This document shows, piece by piece, positions 46,522 to 57,600 of a DNA stretch of 64,000 nucleotides. The stretch is from the NCBI GenBank assembly GCA_900444965.1, contig UFRQ01000003.1:496001-560000 (forward strand). Reading direction: 5' to 3'. The position numbers and the translations under genes were made by a program. The notes under the pieces are model-generated. The model was not told the DNA's origin. It saw nothing but the letters and a program-made list of their open reading frames with translations, and did no database searches. Every line of letters begins with the position of its first letter. Positions within the stretch are counted from its first letter, which is position 1. This DNA comes from [Actinobacillus] rossii. GTDB lineage: Bacteria > Pseudomonadota > Gammaproteobacteria > Enterobacterales > Pasteurellaceae.

Positions 46522-47799
46522 ATGAATATTCAAGAACTTATTGCTAAAGCACAAAAAGAATTACAAACTGTAATACATCATCATGAACATGCCGATGAAA
46601 GTTTTGAACAATGTTTAAAATGCACGGCTTGTACCGCAGTCTGCCCAGTGACAAAAGTCAATCCGTTTTACCCGGGTCCGAAACAATCCGGACCTGATGG
46701 AGAGCGTTTACGTTTAAAATCGGCAGATTTTTTTGATGAAGCGTTAAAATATTGCTTAAACTGTAAACGTTGCGAAGTGGCTTGTCCGTCAGATGTGAAA
46801 ATTGGGGATATTATTGTTCGCGCACGAAATAAACACATTGACCGCCAACATAAACCGGCGTTACATAAATTGCGTGATGCGATTTTAAGTAATACGGATA
46901 TTATGGGTTCGCTCAACACTCCTTTAGCGCCAATTGTTAATAAAATTACGGGGTTAAAGGCTACTAAATTCTTATTGGAAAAAACCATTGGTGTGAGCCA
47001 ACATCGTCAGTTGCCAAAATATGCCTTTGGTACATTCCGCAATTGGTATTTGAAAAAAATGGCGGCACAACAAGCCAAATTTGACAACAAAATTGCCTAT
47101 TATCACGGTTGTTATGTGAATTATAACAATCCACAATTAGGTAAAGAATTAATTGATGTGTTCAATGCCTTAGATATTGGTGTGGTGTTACTTGAAAAAG
47201 AAAAATGCTGCGGCTTGCCGTTAATGGTCAATAGTTTTCCTGAACGTGCGAAAAAAATTGCCCAATTCAACACTGATTATATTGAAAAAATGGTGGATGA
47301 AAACGGCTTAGATGTGATTGGTGAGGCTTCAAGTTGTACCTTAAATTTACGTGATGAATATCATCATATTTTAGGTATCGACAACGTTAAGGTGCGTCCA
47401 CATATTCACATGGTTACACCCTATTTGTTCAAACTCTTTGAGCAAGGCAAAAAATTGCCATTGAAACCGCTGAAATTGCGTGTGGCATATCATACCGCTT
47501 GCCACGTAGAAAAAGCAGGTTGGGCACCTTATACCTTGGAAGTGCTAAAACAAATTCCAGGGCTTGAAGTGGTGATGTTGCCAAGTCAATGTTGTGGTAT
47601 TGCAGGGACTTACGGGTTTAAAGCGGAAAACTACGAAAGCTCGCAAGCTATTGGTAAAACGCTGTTTGAAAATATCAATTCAGGCGGGTTTGATTATGTG
47701 GTTTCTGAATGTCAAACCTGTAAATGGCAAATTGATATGTCGAGCAATGTCACTTGTGTGCATCCTATAACATTGCTTGCTATGGCACTAGACAGATAA
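46522..47799 (+). CDS. glpC: GlpC, anaerobic glycerol-3-phosphate dehydrogenase iron-sulfur subunit
   Basis: 425 residues. Two 4Fe-4S clusters, CLKCTACTAVCPV and CLNCKRCEVACPS, followed by two cysteine-rich CCG domains (EKCCGLPL and QCCGIAG). Membrane-associated electron carrier of the GlpABC complex. Two adjacent ATG codons exist (46519 and 46522); AGGAGA at 46511-46516 fits the second better. Confidence 0.95.
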   Translation: MNIQELIAKAQKELQTVIHHHEHADESFEQCLKCTACTAVCPVTKVNPFYPGPKQSGPDGERLRLKSADFFDEALKYCLNCKRCEVACPSDVKIGDIIVRARNKHIDRQHKPALHKLRDAILSNTDIMGSLNTPLAPIVNKITGLKATKFLLEKTIGVSQHRQLPKYAFGTFRNWYLKKMAAQQAKFDNKIAYYHGCYVNYNNPQLGKELIDVFNALDIGVVLLEKEKCCGLPLMVNSFPERAKKIAQFNTDYIEKMVDENGLDVIGEASSCTLNLRDEYHHILGIDNVKVRPHIHMVTPYLFKLFEQGKKLPLKPLKLRVAYHTACHVEKAGWAPYTLEVLKQIPGLEVVMLPSQCCGIAGTYGFKAENYESSQAIGKTLFENINSGGFDYVVSECQTCKWQIDMSSNVTCVHPITLLAMALDR

Positions 47800-47850
47800 A
47801 TATCGTTTATATAAAAACATTAATTTAAACGATTTTATCGAGCTTTATAT

Positions 47851-47880
47851 AACCTAGCATAATATATGCTAGGTTTTTTA
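47851..47880 (+). terminator. Terminator after glpABC
   Basis: AACCTAGCAT-AATAT-ATGCTAGGTT and a T-run. Confidence 0.85.
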
Positions 47881-47991
47881 TTTCTTTAACAAAGTGCGGT
47901 TAAAAATAGAATATTTTTTCTTCTTTTAAATCAACAATTATTTTTTATTATCATATATAATGCCGCGATGTTTATTTCTCGGAGATTATTT

Positions 47992-49272
47992 ATGACCCCC
48001 AGTGCTATCACTCTTTGCTTTCTCGTTTTTGCTGTTGTTATGTTTGCCTGGGAAAAGCTTCCACTTGCTGTAACAGCAATGATAGTTTGTGTCGGTTTAT
48101 CATTAACAGGTGTATTACCACAACAAGATGCATTTCTTGGGTTTGTTGATACAAACGTGATTTTATTTGCGGCAATGTTTGTTATTGGCGGAGCCTTATT
48201 TGAAACGGGTATGGCAAATAAAATTGGTGGTGTGGTAACCAAATTTGCAAGCAGTGAACTTAAGCTGATGATTGTTCTGATGGTTATTACAGGGGTGATG
48301 TCAGGTGTGCTTTCAAACACAGGGACAGCGGCTATTTTGATTCCTGTTATTTTAGGTATTTCAGCGAAATCAGGCTTTGCCCGTTCACGTTTATTAATGC
48401 CTATGGCATTCGCATCTACTTTAGGTGGTAACTTATCATTAATTGGCTCACCAAATAATTTAGTTATACAAGGTGTATTAGAAGGTGCAGGTTATCGATT
48501 CGGTTTCTTTGAATACGCTAAAATAGGCGTACCAATGCTACTTTCAGGGATTCTTTTCTTTATTTTTATTGGTTATCGTTTATTGCCAAAAAGAGAAAAT
48601 GTGTCATTCGATGAAGATGATGTGCATGTATTTCATAATCATCACAATAATATTTCGAAGTGGAAACAATGGACGTCGTTTGCGGTATTACTTACAACGT
48701 TATTTGCCATGGTTTTTGAAGATGTTATTGGCGTAAAACTTTATCTTTCTGCTTGTGTTGGTGCATTAGTTTTAGTTATTTTACGTGTGATAACGGAAAA
48801 ACAAGCCTATGAAGCAATTGATAGCCAAGTGATTTTTTTATTTGCAGGAACGCTGGCACTTGCAGAAGCGTTAAAAATCACAGGTGCCGGTGCGGATATT
48901 GCTCACACTATTATTGGTTGGTTAGGTGAGCATCCAAATTCCTAAGCCTTGTTGTTTACCATTTTGTTATTAAGTTGTACATTAACAAACTTTATGTCAA
49001 ATACGGCAACAGCGGCATTACTTGCACCCATAGGGCTTTCTATTGCACAAACATTGGGCGCTGATCCTCGAGCGGTACTTATGGCTGTGGTAGTGGGTTC
49101 ATCTTGCGCCTTTGCAACACCAATTGGTACACCTGCAAATACCATGATTTTATCGGTGGGTCGTTATCGTTTTGGTGATTATACGAAAGTAGGTTTACCT
49201 TTGATTTTGATTATTATTGCAATCAGTATGGTGTTATTACCTATTTTCTTCCCGTTCTTTCCGGAACAATAA
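47992..49272 (+). pseudogene. SLC13/ArsB-type anion transporter with an in-frame stop
   Basis: The N-terminal part (47992-48945) begins MTPSAITLCFLVFAVVMFAW, has membrane helices and the family motif GVLSNTGTAAILIPVILGIS with ASTLGGNLSLIGSPNNLV. It is stopped by TAA at 48943-48945 after GEHPNS. The same frame continues ALLFTILLLSCTLTNFMSNT and carries the second half motif (FATPIGTPANTMIL) to 49272. One base change restores a complete protein of about 426 residues that would import sulfate, dicarboxylates or similar with sodium. Nonsense mutation or sequencing error; CGGAGA marks the start. Confidence 0.88.
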
Positions 49273-49280
49273 TTTACACT

Positions 49281-49307
49281 AGCGCGTCCAACTTGGGCGC
49301 GTTTTTT
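49281..49307 (+). terminator. Terminator after the SLC13 pseudogene
   Basis: CGCGTCC-AACTT-GGGCGCG with one wobble pair and TTTTTT after it; it partly abuts the ribosome site of the next gene. Confidence 0.65.
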
Positions 49308-49320
49308 ACAGGAGAAATAT

Positions 49321-50163
49321 ATGTTAGATAAAAACTTTATTGGTTTAGGTGTCGCAGGCAACTTTGCTGGCCATTTAGAACAAGCAGGTGAAGCCGCAGA
49401 TTTTGTGAATGTCAAAACGCAAGAAGTGGCACAACCAAAGGCAATTTTTCCGTTTTATGTGCCAAGTGAAAAATTAGATGAATTAACTCAATTTTTAAGA
49501 GAATTTCCTTTTTCATCAGAGACCTTAAATTTTCCTGATAATGAGGATAATTTACAGATTGAGCCTGAAATTGCGCTAATTTGTGATATTCAATATGATG
49601 AAAAAACACCGCAAAAAGTGACCGCACTTTTGCCAACATATTTTTCCGCTTACAATGATTGCTCTATTCGTCGTCCGAATGCCCGCAAAATTTCGGAGAA
49701 AAAGAATTGGGGTAAAAATTCAAAAGGACTTTCAGCAAACTGGATTGCATTAGATAAATTCAGCCTTGGTGGAAATATTGATGATTACTATATTGCTTGC
49801 TTTCATAAACGGGATGGAAAATTAAACGAATACGGAGTAAATAGTCAAGCAGTAGGTTATAGTTATTTCCACGAAAAATTACTTCATTGGATTGTGGATA
49901 GAATGAATCATCAACCTGATGAAGGTCCAATGAACGATATCGCGACTTTGCTTAAGCAAGCAGATTATCCAACTAAAGCTGTTATTAGTATTGGTGCAAC
50001 TCGTTATACCGAATTTGGCGAAACGAATTTCCTACAAGTCGGTGATACCTCAATGGTTGTCGTCTATAATGGCAAGCAATATAACTATGCTCAAATAGTT
50101 AAAATGGCAGAAAATGGCGTGTTTGCGGAGGATGTTTCTGCATTAGTGCAAAAAGTAAAATAA
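49321..50163 (+). CDS. DUF5718-family protein (fumarylacetoacetase-like fold?)
   Basis: 280 residues, cytosolic. It begins MLDKNFIGLGVAGNFAGHLE, a pattern I associate with DUF5718. AIFPFYVPSEKLDELTQF, IEPEIALICDI and CSIRRPNARKISEKKNWG suggest the beta-rich FAH-type fold with acidic metal ligands (IEPEIAL), but I cannot name a substrate. CAGGAGAAA precedes the start. Single gene between two terminators. Confidence 0.7.
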   Translation: MLDKNFIGLGVAGNFAGHLEQAGEAADFVNVKTQEVAQPKAIFPFYVPSEKLDELTQFLREFPFSSETLNFPDNEDNLQIEPEIALICDIQYDEKTPQKVTALLPTYFSAYNDCSIRRPNARKISEKKNWGKNSKGLSANWIALDKFSLGGNIDDYYIACFHKRDGKLNEYGVNSQAVGYSYFHEKLLHWIVDRMNHQPDEGPMNDIATLLKQADYPTKAVISIGATRYTEFGETNFLQVGDTSMVVVYNGKQYNYAQIVKMAENGVFAEDVSALVQKVK

Positions 50164-50169
50164 AATCTT

Positions 50170-50202
50170 AAAGCGCGGTCAAATTTGACTGCGTTTTTTA
50201 TT
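50170..50202 (+). terminator. Degenerate uptake-sequence pair, terminator
   Basis: AAAGCGCGGTCAAA pairs with TTTGACTGCGTTTT through two G-T pairs, then T-run. The left arm has C in place of T in the uptake core, so this copy has drifted while keeping the fold. Confidence 0.7.
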
Positions 50203-50208
50203 GTTTAT

Positions 50209-50224
50209 TGTGATCTTGCTCACA
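50209..50224. promoter_or_regulatory. CRP site upstream of oadGAB
   Basis: TGTGA-TCTTGC-TCACA, a perfect match, 61 bases before oadG. Confidence 0.85.
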
Positions 50225-50284
50225 GTATTGCTGAAACGAAATCAGTAGAATGAAATCGCTGTTTTACTAAAAAGGAAATTAAAC

Positions 50285-50551
50285 ATGACCCCAGCAGAGC
50301 TGTTTGGCGAAGGGATTAATCTGATGTTTTCAGGTATGGGCTTTGTATTATGTTTTTTGCTTATTTTAATTTGGGCAATTAGTGCAAGTTCAAAATTGAT
50401 TAACCGTTTTTTCCCTGAACCTATACCAACCCCAAAAACACAACAAAATTCCACCGCACTTTCTGCGGAATCTGCTTCTGATTTAGAACGTCTTCGTCCT
50501 GTAATCGTTGCAGCTATTGCTCATCATCGCCGTTCTCAAGGCTTAAATTAG
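50285..50551 (+). CDS. oadG: OadG, oxaloacetate decarboxylase gamma chain
   Basis: 88 residues: one membrane helix ([20 protein letters not shown]) and a polar tail ending [16 protein letters not shown], which in relatives carries zinc and holds OadA to OadB. AAGGAAATTAAAC upstream. First gene of oadG-oadA-oadB. Confidence 0.92.
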   Translation: MTPAELFGEGINLMFSGMGFVLCFLLILIWAISASSKLINRFFPEPIPTPKTQQNSTALSAESASDLERLRPVIVAAIAHHRRSQGLN

Positions 50552-50565
50552 TAAAGGATTGTATT

Positions 50566-52368
50566 ATGACTAAAAAAATTAAAGTAACAGATGTTGTTCT
50601 TCGTGACGCACACCAATCTTTATTTGCAACACGTATGCGTCTTGATGATATGTTGCCAATTGCTGCGGAACTTGATGATATTGGTTATTGGTCGCTCGAA
50701 GCTTGGGGCGGTGCGACTTTTGATAGCTGTATTCGCTTTTTGGGGGAAGACCCTTGGGTGCGTTTGCGTGAGTTGAAAAAAGTTTGTCCGAAAACGCCAT
50801 TACAAATGCTTTTACGTGGACAGAATTTATTAGGTTATCGTCATTATGCCGATGATGTGGTGGATCGTTTTGTGGAACGTTGTGTGGCAAACGGGATGGA
50901 TGTATTCCGTGTGTTTGACGCATTAAACGACCCACGCAATATGAAAGCGGCGTTACAAGCCGTGAAAAAACACGGCGGTCATGCGCAAGGGACCTTAAGT
51001 TATACCACGAGCCCGGTGCACACTTTACAGACTTGGTTGGATACCACAGAACAATTATTAGAAATTGGTGTAGATAGCCTTGTAATTAAAGATATGTCGG
51101 GAATTTTGAACCCGATGGCGGCAGCTGAATTAGTGGCTGAAATCAAAAAACGTTTTGATGTGCAACTTCATTTGCATTGCCACGCGACTACGGGGATGTC
51201 TGAAATGGCGTTGTTAAAAGCCATTGAGTCTGGTGTAGATGGTGTGGATACCGCGATTTCTTCGATGTCTGGTACGTATGGACATCCTGCCACCGAAGCC
51301 ATTGTAGCAACCTTGCAAGGCACCGAATTTGATACCGGTTTAGATATTCCACGTTTAGAGAAAATTGCGGCGTATTTCCGCAATGTGCGTAAAAAATATG
51401 CGAAATTTGAAGGGCAATTACGTGGCGTGGATAGTCGCATTTTAGTTGCACAAGTGCCGGGTGGTATGTTGACCAATTTGGAAAGCCAACTCAAACAACA
51501 AAATGCCAGTGACAAATTAGATTTGGTGTTAGAAGAAATTCCGCGTGTACGTAAAGATTTGGGCTATATTCCATTGGTTACGCCAACTTCACAAATTGTG
51601 GGAACTCAAGCGGTAATTAATGTGTTAATGGGCGAACGTTATAAAACTATTGCCAAAGAAACTGCAGGTATTTTAAAAGGCGAATACGGTAAAACCCCTG
51701 CGCCAGTGGATACGGCATTACAAGCACGTGTATTGGAAGGCGCGCAACCTATCACTGACCGTCCAGCGGATCATATTGCCCCTGAAATGGCTAAGATTGA
51801 AGCAGATGTGGTGTCACAAGCGAAAGAAAAAGGCGTGAAATTAGCAGAAAATACCGTTGATGATGCCTTAATTGTGGCATTATTCCCACAAATTGCGTGG
51901 AAATTCTTAGAAAATCGCGACAATCCAGCCGCCTTTGAACCAGCGCCTACGGTAGAAGATCCAGCAAAAAGTGTGGTTGAAAATAAACCTGTTTCTAAAC
52001 CAGTGACACAATCATCTGGCTCTGCGGTTTATACTGTTGAGTTAGAAGGTAAAACCTTTGTAGTGAAAGTGAGCGAAGGGGGCGATATTACGCATATTGC
52101 GTCAACTGCAACACCCGCTGCACAACCTGCAGCAGCCCCAGCCCCAAGTGCCGGTGGTGTGCCTGTGACGGCGCCGATGGCTGGCAATATTTGGAAAGTC
52201 GTTGCCACAGAAGGACAATCTGTCGCGGCTGGTGATGTGTTATTTATTCTTGAAGCCATGAAAATGGAAACGGAAGTAAAAGCCGCACAAGCTGGTGTAG
52301 TACGCGGTATTCAAGTGAAAGCAGGCGATGCTGTTGCGGTGGGTGACACTGTGATGACCCTTGCTTAA
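50566..52368 (+). CDS. oadA: OadA, oxaloacetate decarboxylase alpha chain
   Basis: 600 residues. Carboxyltransferase domain starts [20 protein letters not shown]; a Pro/Ala-rich linker ([16 protein letters not shown]) leads to the biotinyl domain with the biotin lysine in [11 protein letters not shown]. Removes CO2 from oxaloacetate and passes it on biotin to OadB. Supports growth on citrate-like acids or anaerobic balancing of oxaloacetate. Confidence 0.96.
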   Translation: MTKKIKVTDVVLRDAHQSLFATRMRLDDMLPIAAELDDIGYWSLEAWGGATFDSCIRFLGEDPWVRLRELKKVCPKTPLQMLLRGQNLLGYRHYADDVVDRFVERCVANGMDVFRVFDALNDPRNMKAALQAVKKHGGHAQGTLSYTTSPVHTLQTWLDTTEQLLEIGVDSLVIKDMSGILNPMAAAELVAEIKKRFDVQLHLHCHATTGMSEMALLKAIESGVDGVDTAISSMSGTYGHPATEAIVATLQGTEFDTGLDIPRLEKIAAYFRNVRKKYAKFEGQLRGVDSRILVAQVPGGMLTNLESQLKQQNASDKLDLVLEEIPRVRKDLGYIPLVTPTSQIVGTQAVINVLMGERYKTIAKETAGILKGEYGKTPAPVDTALQARVLEGAQPITDRPADHIAPEMAKIEADVVSQAKEKGVKLAENTVDDALIVALFPQIAWKFLENRDNPAAFEPAPTVEDPAKSVVENKPVSKPVTQSSGSAVYTVELEGKTFVVKVSEGGDITHIASTATPAAQPAAAPAPSAGGVPVTAPMAGNIWKVVATEGQSVAAGDVLFILEAMKMETEVKAAQAGVVRGIQVKAGDAVAVGDTVMTLA

Positions 52369-52378
52369 GGAGAAAAGC

Positions 52379-53683
52379 ATGGAAAGTATTATTGCTTTAA
52401 TTCAAGGCATGGGCATTATGCACATGGAATGGGGGCAAGCGGTGATGCTTGCCATCAGTGTGCTGTTGCTGTGGCTTGCTATTTCCAAAAAATTTGAACC
52501 CCTTTTGCTATTGCCTATCGGTTTTGGTGGTTTGCTGTCGAATATTCCTGAAGCTGGTTTAGCCATGACGGCGTTGGAAAATCTGTTACATTTAGGTTCG
52601 CCAGAACAAATTGGCACGATTGCGGCGCACTTAGGTGTTGCAGCAGATCCAGCGGCAATTAAGACCGCACTTACCAGCGTTCCGGCTTCGGTGGTGAACC
52701 AGCTGGAAACGATGTCAGTAGATATGGGCTATAGCGCAGGGATTTTAGCCTTGTTCTATAAAGTCGCCATTAGTTATGGGGTAGCACCGCTAGTTATTTT
52801 TATGGGCGTGGGCGCGATGACTGACTTCGGCCCATTACTTGCTAATCCGAAAACCTTATTGCTTGGTGCCGCTGCGCAATTTGGGATTTTCGCGACCGTA
52901 TTAGGTGCGTTGGCGTTAAATTATTTCGGGATTATCGAATTTACTTTACCGCAAGCCGCATCCATCGGGATTATCGGAGGCGCAGATGGCCCAACGGCCA
53001 TTTATCTCACCAGCAAACTTGCTCCTGAATTATTGGGCGCGATTGCGGTTGCCGCTTATTCTTATATGGCGTTAGTGCCGTTAATCCAACCGCCGATTAT
53101 GAAAGCCTTGACCACAGAAGAAGAACGCAAAATTCGGATGACGCAACTGCGTAATGTGAGCCAAACTGAGAAAATTTGTTTCCCGATTATTTTGCTTTTA
53201 CTCGTTGGTTTGTTATTACCTGATGCAGCACCATTATTGGGGATGTTCTGTTTTGGTAATTTAATGCGAGTCAGTGGTGTGGTAGAACGTTTAAGCGATA
53301 CGACACAAAATGCGCTCATTAATATTACGACTATTGTATTGGGTTTATCTGTAGGCTCAAAATTGATTGCAGATAAATTTTTACAACCACAAACCTTGGG
53401 TATTTTATTACTTGGTGTGATTGCCTTTGGTATTGGTACAGGCAGTGGTGTGTTAATGGCGAAATTAATGAACAAATTCAGCAAAAACAAAATTAACCCA
53501 CTTATCGGTTCTGCGGGGGTTTCCGCTGTGCCTATGGCTGCGCGTGTATCAAATAAAGTAGGTTTGGAAGCCGACAACCAAAACTTCTTACTGATGCACG
53601 CCATGGGGCCAAATGTGGCAGGCGTGATTGGTTCAGCTATTGCGGCAGGTGTGATGTTAAAATATGTTGCCGCTATGATGTAA
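52379..53683 (+). CDS. oadB: OadB, oxaloacetate decarboxylase beta chain (sodium pump)
   Basis: 434 residues, strongly hydrophobic. The conserved Asp lies in [20 protein letters not shown] and the C-terminal [19 protein letters not shown] is the family signature. Decarboxylates carboxybiotin and exports two sodium ions per turnover. TAAGGAGAAAAGC overlaps the end of oadA and fixes the start. Confidence 0.96.
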   Translation: MESIIALIQGMGIMHMEWGQAVMLAISVLLLWLAISKKFEPLLLLPIGFGGLLSNIPEAGLAMTALENLLHLGSPEQIGTIAAHLGVAADPAAIKTALTSVPASVVNQLETMSVDMGYSAGILALFYKVAISYGVAPLVIFMGVGAMTDFGPLLANPKTLLLGAAAQFGIFATVLGALALNYFGIIEFTLPQAASIGIIGGADGPTAIYLTSKLAPELLGAIAVAAYSYMALVPLIQPPIMKALTTEEERKIRMTQLRNVSQTEKICFPIILLLLVGLLLPDAAPLLGMFCFGNLMRVSGVVERLSDTTQNALINITTIVLGLSVGSKLIADKFLQPQTLGILLLGVIAFGIGTGSGVLMAKLMNKFSKNKINPLIGSAGVSAVPMAARVSNKVGLEADNQNFLLMHAMGPNVAGVIGSAIAAGVMLKYVAAMM

Positions 53684-53703
53684 TGGTGAATTAAATATTA
53701 AGA

Positions 53704-53737
53704 AAAATGACCGCACTTTTTAAAGTGCGGTCATTTT
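53704..53737. terminator. Perfect inverted uptake-sequence pair, bidirectional terminator
   Basis: AAAATGACCGCACTTT-TT-AAAGTGCGGTCATTTT: a 16-base perfect stem between the convergent ends of oadB and the amino-acid transporter. Confidence 0.9.
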
Positions 53738-53748
53738 ATTACTGAAAA

Positions 53749-54498
53749 TTAATGCGAACGCAAACGCTGTAAAAAGGATTTCGTACGCTCGTGTTGAGGA
53801 TTGTCGAATAACTGTTGTGGTGAGCCTTGTTCTACAATGACTCCACCATCCATCACAATCACTAAATCTGCCACATCAAGTGCAAATTTAATTTCATGTG
53901 TCACGACTACCATTGTCCAGCCTTCTTTGGCAAGGGATTTCATGGTATCTAATACATCTTGCACTAATTCAGGATCAAGGGCCGAAGTAGGTTCATCAAA
54001 GAGCATTAATTCTGGTTGTAATGCTAAGGCTCGCGCAATACCTACTCGTTGCTGTTGTCCACCTGACAGCTGGAACGGATAGAGATCCGCTTTGTCAGCT
54101 AGCCCTACTTTGGTAAGTAATGCCAAGGCTTCTTGGCGAGCTTGTTCTTTGGCTTTTCCTTGTACCTGAACTGGGCCTTCCATCACATTTTCTAACGCCG
54201 TTTTATGGGGAAACAGATTGTAGTTTTGGAACACCATTCCTGATTTTCGACGCAAAGCAAGAATGTCTTTTTTAGATGGTCTAGCACCAAAATTAATTTT
54301 TAACGCATTGGCGTTATCAAATTCAATCGTGCCTTGTTCGGGCATTTCAAGCGCATTCAAACAACGTAAAAAAGTGGTTTTTCCTGAACCTGAAGGACCG
54401 AGAATAACGACAACTTCGCCTTTGGTAATCTCTAAATCAATGCCGCGTAAAATGCTATTGTCACCAAAAGATTTATGAATATTTTTAACTTTAATCAT
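53749..54498 (-). CDS. Polar amino-acid ABC transporter ATPase
   Basis: 249 residues. Walker [31 protein letters not shown], signature [33 protein letters not shown]-loop VTHE. This is the GlnQ/TcyN subfamily. The set with the next two genes resembles the H. influenzae HI1078-HI1080 transporter, probably for cystine; the ligand is inferred. Confidence 0.92.
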   Translation of the reverse strand: MIKVKNIHKSFGDNSILRGIDLEITKGEVVVILGPSGSGKTTFLRCLNALEMPEQGTIEFDNANALKINFGARPSKKDILALRRKSGMVFQNYNLFPHKTALENVMEGPVQVQGKAKEQARQEALALLTKVGLADKADLYPFQLSGGQQQRVGIARALALQPELMLFDEPTSALDPELVQDVLDTMKSLAKEGWTMVVVTHEIKFALDVADLVIVMDGGVIVEQGSPQQLFDNPQHERTKSFLQRLRSH

Positions 54499-54506
54499 GG
54501 GGTTTC

Positions 54507-55223
54507 CTAGTGTGCTACATAGCGTGCCATTCGTTTTTCAATACGCGCTTGAATAAAGAATAATACCCAGCAGAAACACCAATAAACTAAACCTGCTTCA
54601 ATATAAACAGGCAAGAAATCATAGGACATATTTGCCATTTGTTGTGCCACGCGGAACATTTCTGTTACAGTCACAACTGATGCCAAAGATGTATCTTTAA
54701 ATAAACCAATAAAGGTATTACTTAATGGTGGAACTGCTACACGGAATGCTTGCGGTCCGATAATACGACGGAATGTTTGAAGATAATTCATACCAATGGT
54801 ATAGCCCGCTTCCCATTGTCCTTTGGGAACTGAAGAAATGGCTGCACGAACGGTTTCCGACCCATAAGCACCAATATTGAGTGAAAAACCAATAATTGCC
54901 GCAGGAATAGGATCGATAAAAATGCCAATGGCAGGTAAACCGTAAAACACTACGGAAATTTGTACTAACATTGGTGTGCCGCGAATGATGGAAATATAGA
55001 TTTTCACTAACACCAACGCGATACGATGAAAAATACCATTAACCGGGGTAATACGAATTAATGCTACACCTACAGCAATAATCATCCCAATAATAAAGGA
55101 TGAAATTGCCAATGGGATTGACACTAAAAAAGCGGCTTCAACCATTGGCCAAAAAGCATTAATGACCAAATCCACACGGGACTCGGTCATAAAAGGTAGA
55201 GAAAGAAGAAGATTACTTAACAC
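54507..55223 (-). CDS. Polar amino-acid ABC transporter permease
   Basis: 238 residues with five membrane helices and the His/Glu/Gln-type signatures [20 protein letters not shown] and [20 protein letters not shown]. Start is uncertain: GTG at 55223 has GGAAAAG in front and overlaps the binding-protein stop by 11 bases; ATG at 55190 (MTESRVDLV) fits relatives such as E. coli TcyL better but lacks a ribosome site; the frame opens with GTG at 55250. Confidence 0.88.
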   Translation of the reverse strand: MLSNLLLSLPFMTESRVDLVINAFWPMVEAAFLVSIPLAISSFIIGMIIAVGVALIRITPVNGIFHRIALVLVKIYISIIRGTPMLVQISVVFYGLPAIGIFIDPIPAAIIGFSLNIGAYGSETVRAAISSVPKGQWEAGYTIGMNYLQTFRRIIGPQAFRVAVPPLSNTFIGLFKDTSLASVVTVTEMFRVAQQMANMSYDFLPVYIEAGLVYWCFCWVLFFIQARIEKRMARYVAH

Positions 55224-55998
55224 TGATATCTTTTCCGAAGAATTGTTCACCTAATTTTTTCAATGTGCCGTCTTTTTGTAATTCAACAATCGCCGCACTC
55301 ATTTTTGCAAGGGCTTCATCATTGCCTTTATTAACAATTAAACCGGAACCTAATTTTTCGTCAGCAGGTGATTCCCACACGGTTTTTAAGCCTGCATTTG
55401 GATTTTTCTTCAAATAATCTAAAATGGCAAGACTATCATTTAAGGTTAAGTCAGCACGTTTTTGTTGAACCACCAATAAAGACTGAGCTAAACCATCAAC
55501 AGGCACGATATTTGCTTGTTTTTCACGTGCAAGTTCGCCATAGTTACTGGTTAATGATTGCGCAGCTTTACGGCCTTTAATATCGTTTAACCCTTTGATG
55601 CTATTCTCATCAGCACGCACAACCATCATCGCGCCAGACCAGCTATAAGGTTCTGATTTATCAAACGTTGCTTTACGTTCAGGGGTTGTTAATGCCACTT
55701 GGTTTGCTACGATATCGAAACGGCCTGCTTTTAAACCTGCCATCATAGAATCCCAAACGGTTTCTTTAAATTCCACTTTAACGCCTAATTTTTCAGCGAC
55801 TGCACGGGTGACTTCCACATCATAACCCGTTAATTTACCGTCAGCATCATGATAAGTAAACGGTGCGTAAGTGCCTTCCGTACCTACCGTAATTGTTCCT
55901 TTATTGTTAATTCGATCAATTAAGCTGTCTGCTGCAATTGCTTGTGTGGTCGTAAAAGCGAAAAGAGAGATTGCCAAGAGTACAAATTTTTTAAACAT
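55213..55998 (-). CDS. Periplasmic amino-acid binding protein
   Basis: 261 residues. Signal peptide MFKKFVLLAISLFAFTTTQA ending near AIA-AD. Family 3 binding protein: GTEGTYAPFTYHDADGKLTG, GYDVEVTRAVAEKLGV, FDIVANQVALTTPERK and GQEQ-like end. Resembles the cystine/cysteine binding proteins TcyJ and HI1080. First gene of the three-gene unit. Confidence 0.92.
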   Translation of the reverse strand: MFKKFVLLAISLFAFTTTQAIAADSLIDRINNKGTITVGTEGTYAPFTYHDADGKLTGYDVEVTRAVAEKLGVKVEFKETVWDSMMAGLKAGRFDIVANQVALTTPERKATFDKSEPYSWSGAMMVVRADENSIKGLNDIKGRKAAQSLTSNYGELAREKQANIVPVDGLAQSLLVVQQKRADLTLNDSLAILDYLKKNPNAGLKTVWESPADEKLGSGLIVNKGNDEALAKMSAAIVELQKDGTLKKLGEQFFGKDISVK

Positions 55999-56112
55999 AA
56001 AACTTTCCTTTTAAATGTAATGTGGCACGGATTTTAAAATTGTTAAGAAAAATTGGGAAATAAAAAAATCGCATATCTTATAACTGAAATGTTAAATTGC
56101 TTTTTTTATAAG

Positions 56113-56667
56113 TTATTTTGTTTTGCAAGGACAATCATTTAAATGATCATCCACTAGTCCCATCGATTGCATAAAAGCATAACACGTAGTTTCGCCTACA
56201 AATACAAAACCTCGTTTTTTTAGAGCTTTAGATAGCGCTTTTGAGGTTTCTGTTTTGGCAGGAATAACGCTCAGAGTAGGGATGTCATTTATTTGTGGTT
56301 TATGGTTAACAAAAGCCCAAACAAAATGACTAAAATCTTCACCGCACTTTTGCATGGCAAGATAGGCGTTGGCATTTTTGACAATGGCTTCAAGTTTAGC
56401 TCGGTGGCGAATTAAGCTTTCATTTTGCATCAGTTCGTCAATGTCCGCTGAAGTCATTGCTGCAATTTTTTCAGGATTAAATTGATGAAAAGCTGCGCGA
56501 TAGGCTTCACGTTTTTTTAGCACAGTAATCCATGAAAGCCCGGCTTGTTGACCTTCAAGACAGATTTTTTCAAACAATTTTTGACTATCAAATTGAGGTT
56601 TTCCCCATTCATTATCGTGGTAATCAATATAAATTTGGCTGTTGCCAGCCCATGGACATCGACTCAT
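56113..56667 (-). CDS. tag: Tag, DNA-3-methyladenine glycosylase I
   Basis: 184 residues. RCPWAGNSQIYIDYHDNEWG at the start, GLSWITVLKKREAYRAAF and the zinc-binding C-terminus with His/Cys (ETTCYAFMQSMGLVDDHLND, CPC). Removes 3-methyladenine from alkylated DNA. Its ATG overlaps the mobA stop as ATGA. Confidence 0.95.
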   Translation of the reverse strand: MSRCPWAGNSQIYIDYHDNEWGKPQFDSQKLFEKICLEGQQAGLSWITVLKKREAYRAAFHQFNPEKIAAMTSADIDELMQNESLIRHRAKLEAIVKNANAYLAMQKCGEDFSHFVWAFVNHKPQINDIPTLSVIPAKTETSKALSKALKKRGFVFVGETTCYAFMQSMGLVDDHLNDCPCKTK

Positions 56668-57236
56668 CGTTGCTCCTGTAAATCAGCTAATGTATTGAAA
56701 TTACGAAATGCACTTTTTTGTTCGGAAAAATCAACGCTGACGGCGTGTTGTTCACGCAAAAAAACTAACATTCTCCGTTCGCCGCTGGCAAAATATTGCT
56801 CAAGCGCGGTTAATAATTGGCGAGAAATTAGGCAGAAAGTTGGGTGTTCTCGTTCTCCATCATGAGCGTAAGCACATAAAATACCTGGTTTTTTAACCGC
56901 ACTTTGGAGTTTAGCCACGAGATTTAATGGTAAATATGGACAGTCGCAAGGTACAAATAGCACATAATCTGTCTTTGCGTGACGCAGCGCAGTAAGCATA
57001 CCGCTTAAAGGTCCTTGAAATCCTTCGATTTCATCTTGAAATACCGGAACACCAAATTGTGTATACTGATCTATATTCCGATTTGCGTTGATAGAAACTT
57101 GATAGATTTGATTTTTTAAGCGTGCCAACGTATGTGCGACTAATGGCTGGTTGTTTAAAAGTTGTAATCCTTTATCCACGCCACCCATACGTCGAGCCAG
57201 CCCCCCCGCTAAAATTACCGCACTTATTGTGATCAT
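56664..57236 (-). CDS. mobA: MobA, molybdenum cofactor guanylyltransferase
   Basis: 190 residues. Nucleotide-binding start [20 protein letters not shown], then [20 protein letters not shown] and the Mg site VPCDCPYLP. Adds GMP to molybdopterin to give the cofactor used by formate dehydrogenase and DMSO-reductase-type enzymes. In H. influenzae mobA, yihD and dsbA are neighbours, as here. Confidence 0.94.
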   Translation of the reverse strand: MITISAVILAGGLARRMGGVDKGLQLLNNQPLVAHTLARLKNQIYQVSINANRNIDQYTQFGVPVFQDEIEGFQGPLSGMLTALRHAKTDYVLFVPCDCPYLPLNLVAKLQSAVKKPGILCAYAHDGEREHPTFCLISRQLLTALEQYFASGERRMLVFLREQHAVSVDFSEQKSAFRNFNTLADLQEQR

Positions 57237-57321
57237 TGTTTGTCAATCGCTCCTAATTCAAGTATCATTCTGCGCTAGCTATTTATTACGCAATGTGAAT
57301 CTAATTTTAAAGGAAATGTTT

Positions 57322-57591
57322 ATGAAATGTCATCGTTTGAATGAAGTATTGGAACTTTTACAACCATATTGGTCTAAAAAAGACCCAGAAATGAGTTTAA
57401 TGCAAATTTTGCAAAGTATTGCGGATGAAGCGGGGTTTGATAAACCCTTAGCGGAATTATCTGATGAAGTCATTATTTATCAGTTAAAAATGCGTGATGC
57501 AGGCAAATATGACCCAATTCCAGGGATTAAGAAAGATTACGAAGAAGATTTTAAAACGGCGTTATTAAAAGCGCGTGGAATTATCAAATAA
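57322..57591 (+). CDS. yihD: YihD family protein (DUF1040)
   Basis: 89 residues, same length as E. coli YihD and closely alike: [57 protein letters not shown]. Function unknown. Start at 57322 has AAGGAA at correct distance; an ATG six bases earlier touches the ribosome site. Lies 9 bases before dsbA. Confidence 0.92.
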   Translation: MKCHRLNEVLELLQPYWSKKDPEMSLMQILQSIADEAGFDKPLAELSDEVIIYQLKMRDAGKYDPIPGIKKDYEEDFKTALLKARGIIK

Positions 57592-57600
57592 GGATTTGCA

